DNA from: Leptospira ilyithenensis
Lineage (GTDB): Bacteria > Spirochaetota > Leptospiria > Leptospirales > Leptospiraceae
Length of the DNA stretch: 64,000 bases
Reading direction: 5' to 3'
Assembly: GCF_004771005.1 (NCBI RefSeq)
Contig: NZ_RQHV01000066.1
Span: 1 to 64,000, forward strand
Shown: positions 27,136-35,762 of the stretch, in pieces
How positions within the stretch are numbered: position 1 is the first letter of the stretch
How the letters are laid out: each line of letters begins with the position of its first letter
Program-made: the position numbers and the translations under genes
The notes under the pieces: generated by a model
What the model was told of the DNA's origin: nothing
What the model saw: the letters and a program-made list of their open reading frames with translations, nothing else
Databases searched by the model: none

Positions 27136-28005
27136 ATGGATAGAAGGAAATTTTTACTATCGGCGGCAGGATTGTTGTTAGCAGCAGTCTGCCGCCCAAA
27201 GCAAAAATCCGATTTGAAAGAGGTAGAGATGAATACAAATAAAATGCCAGTTCTATTCGTTGGTCATGGAAGCCCGATGAATGCAGTCGAATCCAATTCA
27301 TTTACAAAAGTTTGGAACGAACTGGGAAAATCAATTCCTAAACCGAAAGCAATTGTATGTGTTTCCGCGCATTGGCTTACGGAAGGAACTTATGTGACTG
27401 CAATGGGCAAACCGAAAACGATTCATGATTTTTACGGTTTTCCCAAACAATTGATGGAATATCTATATGAGGTTCCCGGTGATCCGATTCTTGCGGACAA
27501 GATTACGAAAGATATTCCTGATCCGAAATTATCATTGGATCAAAATTGGGGACTTGATCATGGTACCTGGAGCGTTCTTTGCCATATTTATCCGGAGAGA
27601 AATATTCCAGTTCTGCAAATCAGTATTGACGCGACCAAGGATCTTGCGTGGCATTTGGAATTCACAAAAAAACTATCATATCTTAGGCGGGAAGAAGTAT
27701 TGATCATTGGAAGCGGAAATCTAGTTCATAATCTAGGTCTCTATAATTGGAAAAACCCGGATGAAATTTTGCCTTGGGCGAAGGAAGCAAATGATACCTT
27801 TAAAACATGGATTTCAGAGAATAACACAAAAGCATTTGTAGATTCAGACCGTTTTACGCGTGCTATGTTTACTGCAATCCCGACGGCCGAACATTATATT
27901 CCCGCAATTTATGCCTTGGGTTTGAGGGAACCCGACGATAAATTGGAATTTTTCAATGATGTATTGAACAGCTCGATTTCGATGACAGGATTCAGATTTG
28001 GGTGA
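27136..28005 (+). CDS. DODA-type (LigB-fold) extradiol dioxygenase with Tat-like leader
   Basis: A 289-residue member of the 4,5-DOPA extradiol dioxygenase (YgiD-like) family. The metal-ligand histidines lie in VGHGSPMN, SAHWL and GSGNLVHN, with HDFYGFP and AEHYIP also conserved. It would open catechol rings using O2. The N-terminus reads MDRRKFLLSAAGLLL with a cysteine at 19, a twin-arginine-like and possibly lipoprotein leader unusual for this cytoplasmic family. An internal ATG at 27229 (residue 32) has AGAGG five bases upstream, while the first ATG has no visible site. Both forms may be made. Confidence 0.85.
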   Translation: MDRRKFLLSAAGLLLAAVCRPKQKSDLKEVEMNTNKMPVLFVGHGSPMNAVESNSFTKVWNELGKSIPKPKAIVCVSAHWLTEGTYVTAMGKPKTIHDFYGFPKQLMEYLYEVPGDPILADKITKDIPDPKLSLDQNWGLDHGTWSVLCHIYPERNIPVLQISIDATKDLAWHLEFTKKLSYLRREEVLIIGSGNLVHNLGLYNWKNPDEILPWAKEANDTFKTWISENNTKAFVDSDRFTRAMFTAIPTAEHYIPAIYALGLREPDDKLEFFNDVLNSSISMTGFRFG

Positions 28006-28073
28006 CGAGATGGTTTTTATTATTTGAAATTTTTTTATAAATAAGTTCGTGTATTTTCAGGGATTTGTTCGGG

Positions 28074-28952
28074 TTAATCCGCTTCTGCCATTAGTACAAT
28101 CAGGCGATTGTATTTTATAATGATTTTTTTCGTCATCTCTTCTCCTTTTTTATTAATATCGGGGTGATACTTTTTCATAAGTTCTTTGAACTTTTTCTTA
28201 ACGTCCGCAATTTTTGCATCTTCACCTAACTGAAAAAATGTGAGTAATTGTTCCAGTTCCAAGTTTAATTTTTGTTTCGGCTTCTTTTTCTTCTTTTTGG
28301 CTTCTCTGATTCTTCCGAAAATTTCGTAATAAGTCCTGTCCCGAAATTCTTTTGTGATATCCCGGAAGTTTAAAATTTTAGTAGGAACGAGTGCCATGAG
28401 ATAATCTTTTAGGAAACCTTCGGCACCGTATTCGGTTTTGATTTTTCTGAGTTCGATAAATATATTGATCGTTCTTCCTACGAAGAATTCGATTTCAAAT
28501 TTATCCATCAGATAAGAATCGACTGCGTCATCAAAATCAACCGTTGCTGCAGCGAGTAAAAGTAAAAGTTCTTTGTCCAGTTTATGATTTTCGACCGTAG
28601 TTTGAATTAGCGCTTTATAGGATTCCCTAAGTTCGTATAATGGACGTTCGCTGAAAAAAATTCCTGATCGTAGAAATTCCGCCGGAACATAATCAGCATC
28701 CAATTCTTTGGATAAAAAATCAATCAGGCAATCTCCATCCACTTCATGGAATCCCCCGGAAAGTGACATATGTGGTTGAGAGGCGCGAAAATTGTAGATT
28801 TTGCGGAGGCATTCTTCCTTTCGGATTTCCAAAAGTTCGGCTAAGCGTTCATAGGAAAGAAACCAACGCAGAGAATCGCTATGGTTTTGCAACTCGAAGA
28901 TTACATCCCCAAGGACTTGTTTGGATTTGGTGGTTTCTGCTTTCGCTACCAT
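28074..28952 (-). CDS. J-domain protein with unknown N-terminal region
   Basis: A 292-residue protein. The last 65 residues are a DnaJ-type J domain with the essential HPD in MKKYHPDIN, preceded by DVKKKFKEL. It would stimulate a DnaK ATPase. The first 225 residues are helical and charged, match no family I know, and include a lysine-rich patch (KKKKKKPKQK) just before the J domain. The C-terminal position of the J domain is atypical. It is divergent from the acyl-CoA dehydrogenase operon. Confidence 0.78.
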   Translation of the reverse strand: MVAKAETTKSKQVLGDVIFELQNHSDSLRWFLSYERLAELLEIRKEECLRKIYNFRASQPHMSLSGGFHEVDGDCLIDFLSKELDADYVPAEFLRSGIFFSERPLYELRESYKALIQTTVENHKLDKELLLLLAAATVDFDDAVDSYLMDKFEIEFFVGRTINIFIELRKIKTEYGAEGFLKDYLMALVPTKILNFRDITKEFRDRTYYEIFGRIREAKKKKKKPKQKLNLELEQLLTFFQLGEDAKIADVKKKFKELMKKYHPDINKKGEEMTKKIIIKYNRLIVLMAEAD

Positions 28953-29035
28953 ATTCCGTAGTCTGCCTTATTACCAAATTAGCAAGGAGTTTCTTTTTTG
29001 CTAGTGAAACCTATTCCATTTTGTTTACTGGAATT

Positions 29036-30751
29036 ATGACTTATCCGACTTTGAAACATCCCTCTCTTGATCCCTATGATATTTCCGATTATAAAGGACT
29101 TCGGGGACAGAATTTTTACGAGAAAGACAAGGCTCTGCAAAGAGTTGTGGAACGCTATAGCGAAAAGTTCGCTCCCGATCATAAAAAAGCAATGATCGAT
29201 CATATCAAAGGATATGGGGAACTAGTCGGCGGAATTTTGGATGAGCTTACCGAAAAGTCCCACAAAGAAGGAAAATACGGCGAGCTTGTCAAATACGATC
29301 GCACAGGAAAAAGAATCGATCAAATCATTTATTCTCCCGAACAGACTCTTTCCCGCAAAATATCTTATGATTACGGTGTAGTGAATTTGGATTTTCACAC
29401 GAATTGGAAATTCGGATTTCCGTATATTCATCGTTATGCGCTTACTTATCTGATGAATCTTAATGGTGAAGGTGGTGTTGCTTGTCCTTTGGCTATGACT
29501 GACGGGATGATCAATGCTCTGAAACAAATCGGTACTGATAAACAAAAAGAAAAATACCTGGCTCTTACTGCAGGCGAACAAAGTGACTCTCATTTTATGG
29601 CAGGTCAGTATGTTACGGAGAGAGTAGGCGGAAGCAATGTATTGGCAAACCGCACCATTGCTAAAAAATTGGACAACGGTAAATGGTTGTTAAATGGAGA
29701 AAAATGGTTTTGTTCCAATCCCGGTGATCTTTGGGTAACAACTGCAAAGATAGAAGGAACAAATACGATCGGAATGTTTCTTGTTCCCAGAATCAAAGAA
29801 AACGGAGAGCTAAACGGTCATCATATTCTTCGCAAAAAAGACATCATAGGTTCTCGGGGAAAACTCACAGTAGAAATCATCTATGAAGATGTGGAAGCGG
29901 AAGAATTCGGAAGACCCGGACACGGAATTGTAAACTTAATCAAATACATCATCAAAATCTCCCGCATTCATGTGGGATTCGGTGCTTGCGGAAATGCACG
30001 TCGCGGTGTGATGGAAGCCATCGAATATGCAAAATGGAGAACTGCTTACGGTAAAAAGGTAAATCAGTTCAGTTCGTACGCTCGAACACTAGCGGAAATG
30101 CAGATTTTACAAACAGCCATGACATTTGTAAATTTTCGTTCCGTAGACCTGGTGGAAAAAGAAGATACAGCTTCCGAAGTACTCATTCCACTTTTGAAAT
30201 ACAAATCTTCTTCCCAAGCAAGCTGGGTGACTCAGAAAGCGATTTTATGTTTGGGAGGAAATGGAATTGTAGGGGATTTTTCTCCTCTTCCCCGCCTCCA
30301 TAACGATTCCATCATCAATGAAACTTGGGAAGGAACCCACCTTATCGTCACAGACCATTGTTTGCATGCGTTACAAAAATCGAAAGTTTTCACTGCTTTT
30401 TCCAATCTAATCGAAGTTTTGCGAAAAGATGCAAAAGGAAAATCAGAATTGAAATATGCTAACGATATCCTCGAAGGAAAATTCCAAGAGATAAAGGAAA
30501 TCTTGGAAAAAGAAACGAAGGACTGGAGGGAAATCAATCGGGTCTATATCGCCGATCTTACTTACGGTGTGATTGCTTTGGCTGAATTTTTGGAACAGGC
30601 TGCATTTGATCTTAAAAAAGGTTCTAAGTCTATCTATACGGATTTTGCCAACGGTTACGCAGAACTATTCTTGAATGGTGTTGACTCCCCGAGAAAGAGA
30701 GACGGAGTGTTTTTGAATCCCGAATCTTTGGAGGCGATTGTTCAATATTAA
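29036..30751 (+). CDS. Acyl-CoA dehydrogenase
   Basis: A 571-residue FAD-dependent acyl-CoA dehydrogenase. It has FMAGQYVTERVGGSNV and LNGEKWFCSNPGD in the beta domain, GFGACGNARRGVMEAIEYA and a C-terminal helical domain with CLGGNGIVGDFSPLPRLHND. It is longer than the 380-residue short/medium-chain type and nearer the AidB/isovaleryl-like group. I chose ATG 29036 because upstream codons overlap the divergent J-domain gene and lack family similarity. It is the first of four tightly packed genes; its TAA overlaps the AEC start by one base. Confidence 0.88.
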   Translation: MTYPTLKHPSLDPYDISDYKGLRGQNFYEKDKALQRVVERYSEKFAPDHKKAMIDHIKGYGELVGGILDELTEKSHKEGKYGELVKYDRTGKRIDQIIYSPEQTLSRKISYDYGVVNLDFHTNWKFGFPYIHRYALTYLMNLNGEGGVACPLAMTDGMINALKQIGTDKQKEKYLALTAGEQSDSHFMAGQYVTERVGGSNVLANRTIAKKLDNGKWLLNGEKWFCSNPGDLWVTTAKIEGTNTIGMFLVPRIKENGELNGHHILRKKDIIGSRGKLTVEIIYEDVEAEEFGRPGHGIVNLIKYIIKISRIHVGFGACGNARRGVMEAIEYAKWRTAYGKKVNQFSSYARTLAEMQILQTAMTFVNFRSVDLVEKEDTASEVLIPLLKYKSSSQASWVTQKAILCLGGNGIVGDFSPLPRLHNDSIINETWEGTHLIVTDHCLHALQKSKVFTAFSNLIEVLRKDAKGKSELKYANDILEGKFQEIKEILEKETKDWREINRVYIADLTYGVIALAEFLEQAAFDLKKGSKSIYTDFANGYAELFLNGVDSPRKRDGVFLNPESLEAIVQY

Positions 30752-31656
30752 TGTCCAATCTCCTTTTACTTGGAATTTGTTTTGGATTAGGACTTCTCTT
30801 TCGCAGGTCGGGACGTTTTCCGGAAAGTACAACCCAAGTGCTGAACGGATTCATTTTGCACGTATCCTTGCCTGCACTTGTATTATATCACATCCATGAA
30901 CTTCGAATAACAACGGCTATTCTTTTGCCGGCGCTCATGCCATGGATTGTTTTTCTGCTTGCGGCAGGGTTCTTTTTAACTCTTTACAAATTTAAAAAGA
31001 TCGAATTTAAAACTGCGGTTTGTCTGATTCTGACTGCCGGGTTTGGAAATACTTCCTTCGTCGGATTTCCCTTGCTGGAAGCTTACTTGGGCAAAGAGTC
31101 TTTGGGTTACGGGATTGTTGCCGACCAATTGGGGACTTTTTTGGCTTTGAGTTTTCCAGGTATCATACTTGCCTCATTGGCGGAACACGACTCCTGGGAA
31201 TTCAAACCTTTGTTTGTCAAGGTGATCGGTTTCGCTCCCGTGCAGGCTTTGATTCTTGCTTTTCTGCTTCGTCCTTTTCCTTATCCTGAATGGGCAAAGA
31301 TCATTTTACTTAGATTAGGTGATACATTGACTCCTTTGGCCTTGGTATCAGTCGGTTATCTTTTGAACCTAAGGACTTTGGGAGGTCATAAAAAAACTCT
31401 CCTATTGGGTTTGGGATTCAAACTCGCCTTTGTTCCGTTACTAGTCTATTTTATTTATGCCAAAATCACACCGGATCGGATGATGTTTGAAACGATCGTC
31501 TTGGAAGCCTCGATGGCTCCTATGGTAACTTCCACCATCATTGCAATGGAAAAACATTTGAATCCCCATCTCGCAGGTCTTATGTTAGGTGTTGGAATCC
31601 CTCTTTCGTTCGGAACTACATGGATTGTGTTGAACATAATCCGAGGAATCAATTGA
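30751..31656 (+). CDS. AEC-family (auxin efflux carrier-like) transporter
   Basis: A 301-residue membrane protein with about ten hydrophobic segments. GFGNTSFVGFPLLEAYLG (about 91-108) and the closing EASMAPMVTSTIIA and GLMLGVGIPLSF are AEC family signatures. AEC members export or import small organic anions such as malate or malonate. Substrate unknown. It overlaps both neighbours (TAATG and ATGA), so it is translated with them. Confidence 0.85.
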   Translation: MSNLLLLGICFGLGLLFRRSGRFPESTTQVLNGFILHVSLPALVLYHIHELRITTAILLPALMPWIVFLLAAGFFLTLYKFKKIEFKTAVCLILTAGFGNTSFVGFPLLEAYLGKESLGYGIVADQLGTFLALSFPGIILASLAEHDSWEFKPLFVKVIGFAPVQALILAFLLRPFPYPEWAKIILLRLGDTLTPLALVSVGYLLNLRTLGGHKKTLLLGLGFKLAFVPLLVYFIYAKITPDRMMFETIVLEASMAPMVTSTIIAMEKHLNPHLAGLMLGVGIPLSFGTTWIVLNIIRGIN

Positions 31657-32561
31657 TGAATATAAAGTTCTTATTACTTTTGATACTTGCCATGGTATCC
31701 TGGGGCATTTCCTGGCCGATTGCAAAGCTGGTCGCTACTTTATTGCCTATCCATGTATTGGTGTTTTGGCGGTTTTTAGTAACGTTTCTTTCTGTCATTC
31801 CGCTGCTTTATTTTTTGAAGATTCCGTTTTTGCTTAAGTCGGGACGCGATTATCTGAATGTACTAATCGGTGGAGTTATTTACACATTGTACGGCCAATT
31901 TTTCTTTTTAGGGTTGGTGAATGGATTGCCCGGCGCAGGAGGAGTTTTGGTCACAACTCTAAATCCTATCATTACTTTTTTAATTGTAGCCCTGATCCAG
32001 AAAAAAAAAATCAACAAACGTCAGTCACTTGGTCTATTTTTCGGATTGATCGGAGGACTTGTGATTTTAAAAATCTGGCAATTTAGTATAGGGTCTCTCA
32101 TTCAGTCCGGAAATTTATTTTTCCTATTATGCGCATTCACTTGGGCGACCTTATCTTTAAATAGCCAGAAAACCGGTGAGTCGATGTCTCCCATTGTTTA
32201 CAGTCTTTATGTGTATTTCGTGGGATCCGTAATAGAATTTTTCTTTGCCTTCCGCGATCCGGCGATTTTGCAAGTATTCGAATTCGGTTGGAATTTTTGG
32301 TTATCCATCGCTTATCTTTCCATTGTCTCTACAACATTTGGAACTACTGTTTATTTTTATGCAGCAGCAAAACTAGGCTCTCAAATCGCGAGCTCCTTTA
32401 TTTTTATCGTGCCCTTATCCGCTTTTTTAAGCAGTGTTTTTATCGTAAACGAACCGATCCAATTACCGGTGTTAATAGGTGGTGGGTTGGCAATTCTTGC
32501 AGTATATCTTATTAATTCAAAGAGGAAAGATGTCACGATTGAAAGTCTCGTGGAGAACTAA
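31656..32561 (+). CDS. EamA-family (DMT) transporter
   Basis: A 301-residue protein with ten predicted membrane segments forming two EamA repeats: LAMVSWGISWPIAKL at the start of the first, and LLCAFTWATLSLNSQ at the start of the second. Members export metabolites such as amino acids. Substrate unknown. I chose ATG 31656 because it overlaps the AEC stop (ATGA) and is preceded by GAGG. Confidence 0.87.
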   Translation: MNIKFLLLLILAMVSWGISWPIAKLVATLLPIHVLVFWRFLVTFLSVIPLLYFLKIPFLLKSGRDYLNVLIGGVIYTLYGQFFFLGLVNGLPGAGGVLVTTLNPIITFLIVALIQKKKINKRQSLGLFFGLIGGLVILKIWQFSIGSLIQSGNLFFLLCAFTWATLSLNSQKTGESMSPIVYSLYVYFVGSVIEFFFAFRDPAILQVFEFGWNFWLSIAYLSIVSTTFGTTVYFYAAAKLGSQIASSFIFIVPLSAFLSSVFIVNEPIQLPVLIGGGLAILAVYLINSKRKDVTIESLVEN

Positions 32562-33012
32562 ATTAAGAGTTTGGTTGTTTAACTTTTACCCTCCTTATTT
32601 GGGAGCGGGAATCAGGATCACTCATATTGCGCCTGATTTTTCCAAATTTAGAACGGAGATGAAACTCACTTTCTATAACAAAAATTATGTGGGAGTTCAT
32701 TTCGGTGGGTCTTTGTATGCTATGTGCGATCCGTTTTATATGTTGATCCTTCTGGAAAGATTGGGAACGGATTACATCGTTTGGGACAAAGCCGGCAATA
32801 TGCAATTTCTAAAGCCCGGAACGGGCAAAGTATTTGCGGAGTTTTATATCTCTGATGAAGAAATTGCACGTATCAAAGAGGAAGTGGCAAAAAAGAAAAA
32901 AGCAGATTTTGTCTTTTATGCGGACGTTAAAGATACCGAAGGTGAAGTAATTGCTCGTGTGGAAAAAGTCGTTTATGTGCGAAGGAGAGGCAAATTGCCT
33001 CTCCAAAATTGA
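32530..33012 (+). CDS. DUF4442 (hotdog thioesterase-like) protein
   Basis: A 160-residue protein of the DUF4442 hotdog type: RVWLFNFYPPYLGAGIRI at the start, YVGVHFGGSLYAMCDPFY in the central helix, and AGNMQFLKPGTGKV. Relatives are thought to act on acyl-CoA or acyl-ACP thioesters. Position in an acyl-CoA dehydrogenase operon agrees with that but does not prove it. Start ATG 32530 has AGAGGAAAG directly upstream and lies inside the EamA gene end (32-bp overlap). Confidence 0.8.
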   Translation: MSRLKVSWRTKLRVWLFNFYPPYLGAGIRITHIAPDFSKFRTEMKLTFYNKNYVGVHFGGSLYAMCDPFYMLILLERLGTDYIVWDKAGNMQFLKPGTGKVFAEFYISDEEIARIKEEVAKKKKADFVFYADVKDTEGEVIARVEKVVYVRRRGKLPLQN

Positions 33013-33026
33013 TCTTTAACCAGTAT

Positions 33027-35447
33027 CTAGTATTTCTGATCCGCGTCTTCAGGAATCATATTGCCATAATAATTGACAAGAGATTCCACTCTAGAGCGCA
33101 AAACCTGATTGGATTCTTCGACTAGTTTTCTTTTTTCCAAAACCTTTTTTCCTTTTTCCCAAATTTCTTCCGGGTCGCGAGTCAGATAATTTCCGTTATG
33201 CCTGGTGATAAAGTCTTCTACAAGAGATGTCGACCGATTGATTTCCACATTATGCTCGTTCTCCGATAGAATCTTTGCGACTATCTGATTTGGTAAAAGT
33301 TTATGATACTGTTTCCAGCCTTTGGAAATCCGATAAGACAATTCCAAAGTCGGATCATCCGTATGAGCATATTCTGATATGGGGATGGGATCGCAAAATT
33401 CCACATATACATTGGATCTTTTTGCCAAAAATCCTGCCATGCCAAGGTCTTCTGGAATATCGCAGAATTGATTGTCTTCCGGAACTGTTTCGTAAGAAAG
33501 TGCCATCGGAACGATAACAATTTCCGTTCCTGAACTTCGGAATGCATTCACAGCAGTAGTGAGTAGTCCGGTTTTGACAGGAACCACACCTCCCGTTCTG
33601 GAACGAGTTCCTTCGGGATACACCAAGGAAGGGATTCCTTGTTCCAACATTACCTGTGAATAAAGAGTCAGACATTCCAAATACAAACTATTTCTGGTTC
33701 TTTCCCGATCGACTGCGTAGGCGCCAAGTGATTTGAGCATCCATTCCCAGAAAGGATTGGACATCAAGTTGATACCTGCCGCATAACGAGGAACAGGCAA
33801 TCCCAGGTGAAACAAGGAATAAGCAACTTCCACCGAATCCAAGTGGGATCTATGTGTGGGCGCATAAAGTATATTGTATTTACTGGAAAGAGCCTTTACA
33901 ACTTCCGTTTTACCGCCGATATGCGGAATCATTGACCCGCGCATAAACCCCCCGGAAAACAAACGAATGGGAGCTATAAAGCGCAATAACGATTCCCGAA
34001 CGGTCGGGCTGTAATTATCCGCGATTTCCATTACATAAAAACGAATCAATTCTTTGATAAGAGTTGATTCCTCATCTTTATTGGAAACATGAAACCTTTG
34101 CCAAACTTCCAACTCCTGTGAGAATTTTTCGATATCAAGGTTTTGTTTTTTTCGTTCGGCTTTACTTAATCTTTTTTGAGTGCTTTCAACGATTGCCGCA
34201 GATTGTTTCTTAATCCGCGATGTTGTGCCTGAGGAGTTGTTAATGTGTTTTATAATGCGATCCACCAAAAGACTTTGAAAATCAATTCCGGATGTAAGAT
34301 TTAACCCTTGTTTTTTGGGAACAATTAGTTGACTTGGTGCCGAAGAAGTTTTTGTTCCACGGATTAAATGGATTAGCGAATCAGGAGGCTGTTTTCTTGT
34401 CAGCACGTCAAACAGAGTGCGATGAAAACTGAAAGGCAAACGAATATCGTTGGCAAGTTCGATTAGAATACTCAGAGCATAAGTACCTTCCACGTTATCA
34501 TGCCATTTATTGGATTCTCTTTCAATAAATTGTTTCGGTGAAAAAAAGATCTCTACTTTATCGAGTATGCTTAATTTTTCCTGACCGCTTAATAGTTCTC
34601 CTGCGAGCTTTTGTCCGAATTTTTTATTTCTACTCCGATTGCTTGTTGCAGTTGCAATGAAGTCGGCAAGTCCCGATCTTCCCATAACCGTGTCCGGCCT
34701 TGCGCCGTATTTCATTGCAAGATCTCTTACTTCTTGGAAACCGACGGACATGATTTCGCCCAGTAAATTTGTTCCGTAGTTCGGCATTAGGGAAATGATT
34801 CCTGAGGCGATTGCCATTGGATTTTTTGCCACTCCGATGATTTCCATTCCGTGAATGTCATCAGTCGTGGATGTATGAACGTAATGGGATAAGAATAAGT
34901 CAGCCAAATAGTCGGCAGTCTTTTTTATTTCCGAACCTATATTGAAAAATGTATATTTTTCTTCCATCAGTTCTGCCACCATTGACGGTCCGTTCACTAC
35001 TGCGATCGAGGAAGAAGTGAAATTTTTTTCTTTCAGAATATGATCCAAGTATTGGCTATAAGTGACAAACCCGTGCCGTTTTCTGTATTTGCTCTCTAAG
35101 ATTCCTTTGGTGAAAAAAGAAAATACATAATCGTTTTTCGGGTCAAGCGTATCAATAAGAGAATGTAAATTGTCCAGAAAGGAGCGGGAAGGGACCGCTA
35201 CATGAAACGCCCAATCATCTCTTCCGAATTGATCCAGGCCGGAAACAATTTCGATATGTTGTGGAATTTCCAAAGTCATTCCCATAATTTCTGTTTGGCG
35301 CCGTTTTCTTAAAGACTCGGCTAATTCTTTATCGGGGATCCATAGGATAACTTCATCGTATTTTTGCGCTACCAATGTGGAAACTATCAATCCCATTGGT
35401 CCGCTTCCTAATACGGCTTGTTTTAAGTCGTGATAGGCGATAGACAT
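33027..35447 (-). CDS. GpsA-PlsB fusion: glycerol-3-phosphate dehydrogenase plus acyltransferase
   Basis: An 806-residue two-domain enzyme. Residues 1 to about 330 are GpsA-like: GSGPMG nucleotide motif, TKGIL with the conserved Lys, VNGPSMVAEL, GVAKNPMAIASG (catalytic Lys about 206) and GLADFIATATSNRSRN. From about 500 to 740 a PlsB/LPLAT-type acyltransferase follows, with HRSHLD (HX4D, about 529-534) and YPEGTRSR (about 609-616). A lysine/glutamine-rich linker joins them. One chain could make glycerol-3-phosphate from dihydroxyacetone phosphate and acylate it at the membrane. Both active sites look intact. Confidence 0.88.
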   Translation of the reverse strand: MSIAYHDLKQAVLGSGPMGLIVSTLVAQKYDEVILWIPDKELAESLRKRRQTEIMGMTLEIPQHIEIVSGLDQFGRDDWAFHVAVPSRSFLDNLHSLIDTLDPKNDYVFSFFTKGILESKYRKRHGFVTYSQYLDHILKEKNFTSSSIAVVNGPSMVAELMEEKYTFFNIGSEIKKTADYLADLFLSHYVHTSTTDDIHGMEIIGVAKNPMAIASGIISLMPNYGTNLLGEIMSVGFQEVRDLAMKYGARPDTVMGRSGLADFIATATSNRSRNKKFGQKLAGELLSGQEKLSILDKVEIFFSPKQFIERESNKWHDNVEGTYALSILIELANDIRLPFSFHRTLFDVLTRKQPPDSLIHLIRGTKTSSAPSQLIVPKKQGLNLTSGIDFQSLLVDRIIKHINNSSGTTSRIKKQSAAIVESTQKRLSKAERKKQNLDIEKFSQELEVWQRFHVSNKDEESTLIKELIRFYVMEIADNYSPTVRESLLRFIAPIRLFSGGFMRGSMIPHIGGKTEVVKALSSKYNILYAPTHRSHLDSVEVAYSLFHLGLPVPRYAAGINLMSNPFWEWMLKSLGAYAVDRERTRNSLYLECLTLYSQVMLEQGIPSLVYPEGTRSRTGGVVPVKTGLLTTAVNAFRSSGTEIVIVPMALSYETVPEDNQFCDIPEDLGMAGFLAKRSNVYVEFCDPIPISEYAHTDDPTLELSYRISKGWKQYHKLLPNQIVAKILSENEHNVEINRSTSLVEDFITRHNGNYLTRDPEEIWEKGKKVLEKRKLVEESNQVLRSRVESLVNYYGNMIPEDADQKY

Positions 35448-35464
35448 ATGTTGTACTTTTAAAA

Positions 35465-35671
35465 CTAGTTTTCTTTTTTAACAAAAAGTCGGATCGCTAT
35501 CTCCGGGAAATAGGCGCCGATTAAAATAAGGACGAGACCGATCATATTCGGGATGGAAAAAAACTTAAAAGGTGTAGCCCCTCTGTCCAATCCCACGTTG
35601 ATAACGCAAATAAACCATCCGCCTAGAATCAAACCAAGCCCGATCGTATGAAAAAGTATTTTTCTCAACAT
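35465..35671 (-). CDS. Small two-helix membrane protein
   Basis: A 68-residue protein with two hydrophobic segments (IGLGLILGGWFICVINVGL and IGLVLILIGAYFPEIAIRL). ATG 35671 is chosen because AGGAGAG lies about nine bases upstream; a longer reading to 35737 lacks such a site and covers the DASS promoter region. It is 17 bp upstream of the GpsA-PlsB fusion and probably co-transcribed with it. No family is recognised. A broken copy lies at 37237-37344. Confidence 0.65.
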   Translation of the reverse strand: MLRKILFHTIGLGLILGGWFICVINVGLDRGATPFKFFSIPNMIGLVLILIGAYFPEIAIRLFVKKEN

Positions 35672-35762
35672 CTTAGAAACTCTCCTGGGAACTTTCTTTT
35701 TCTTGAAAGCCCTCTCTATTTTATATAAAACTGCCAATACCGAAGGAAATCGTCAAGCGACA

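Noticed and set aside
28763..29035. N-terminal extension of the acyl-CoA dehydrogenase frame
   Set aside because: It overlaps the divergent J-domain gene and shows no dehydrogenase similarity; ATG 29036 gives a normal N-terminus.
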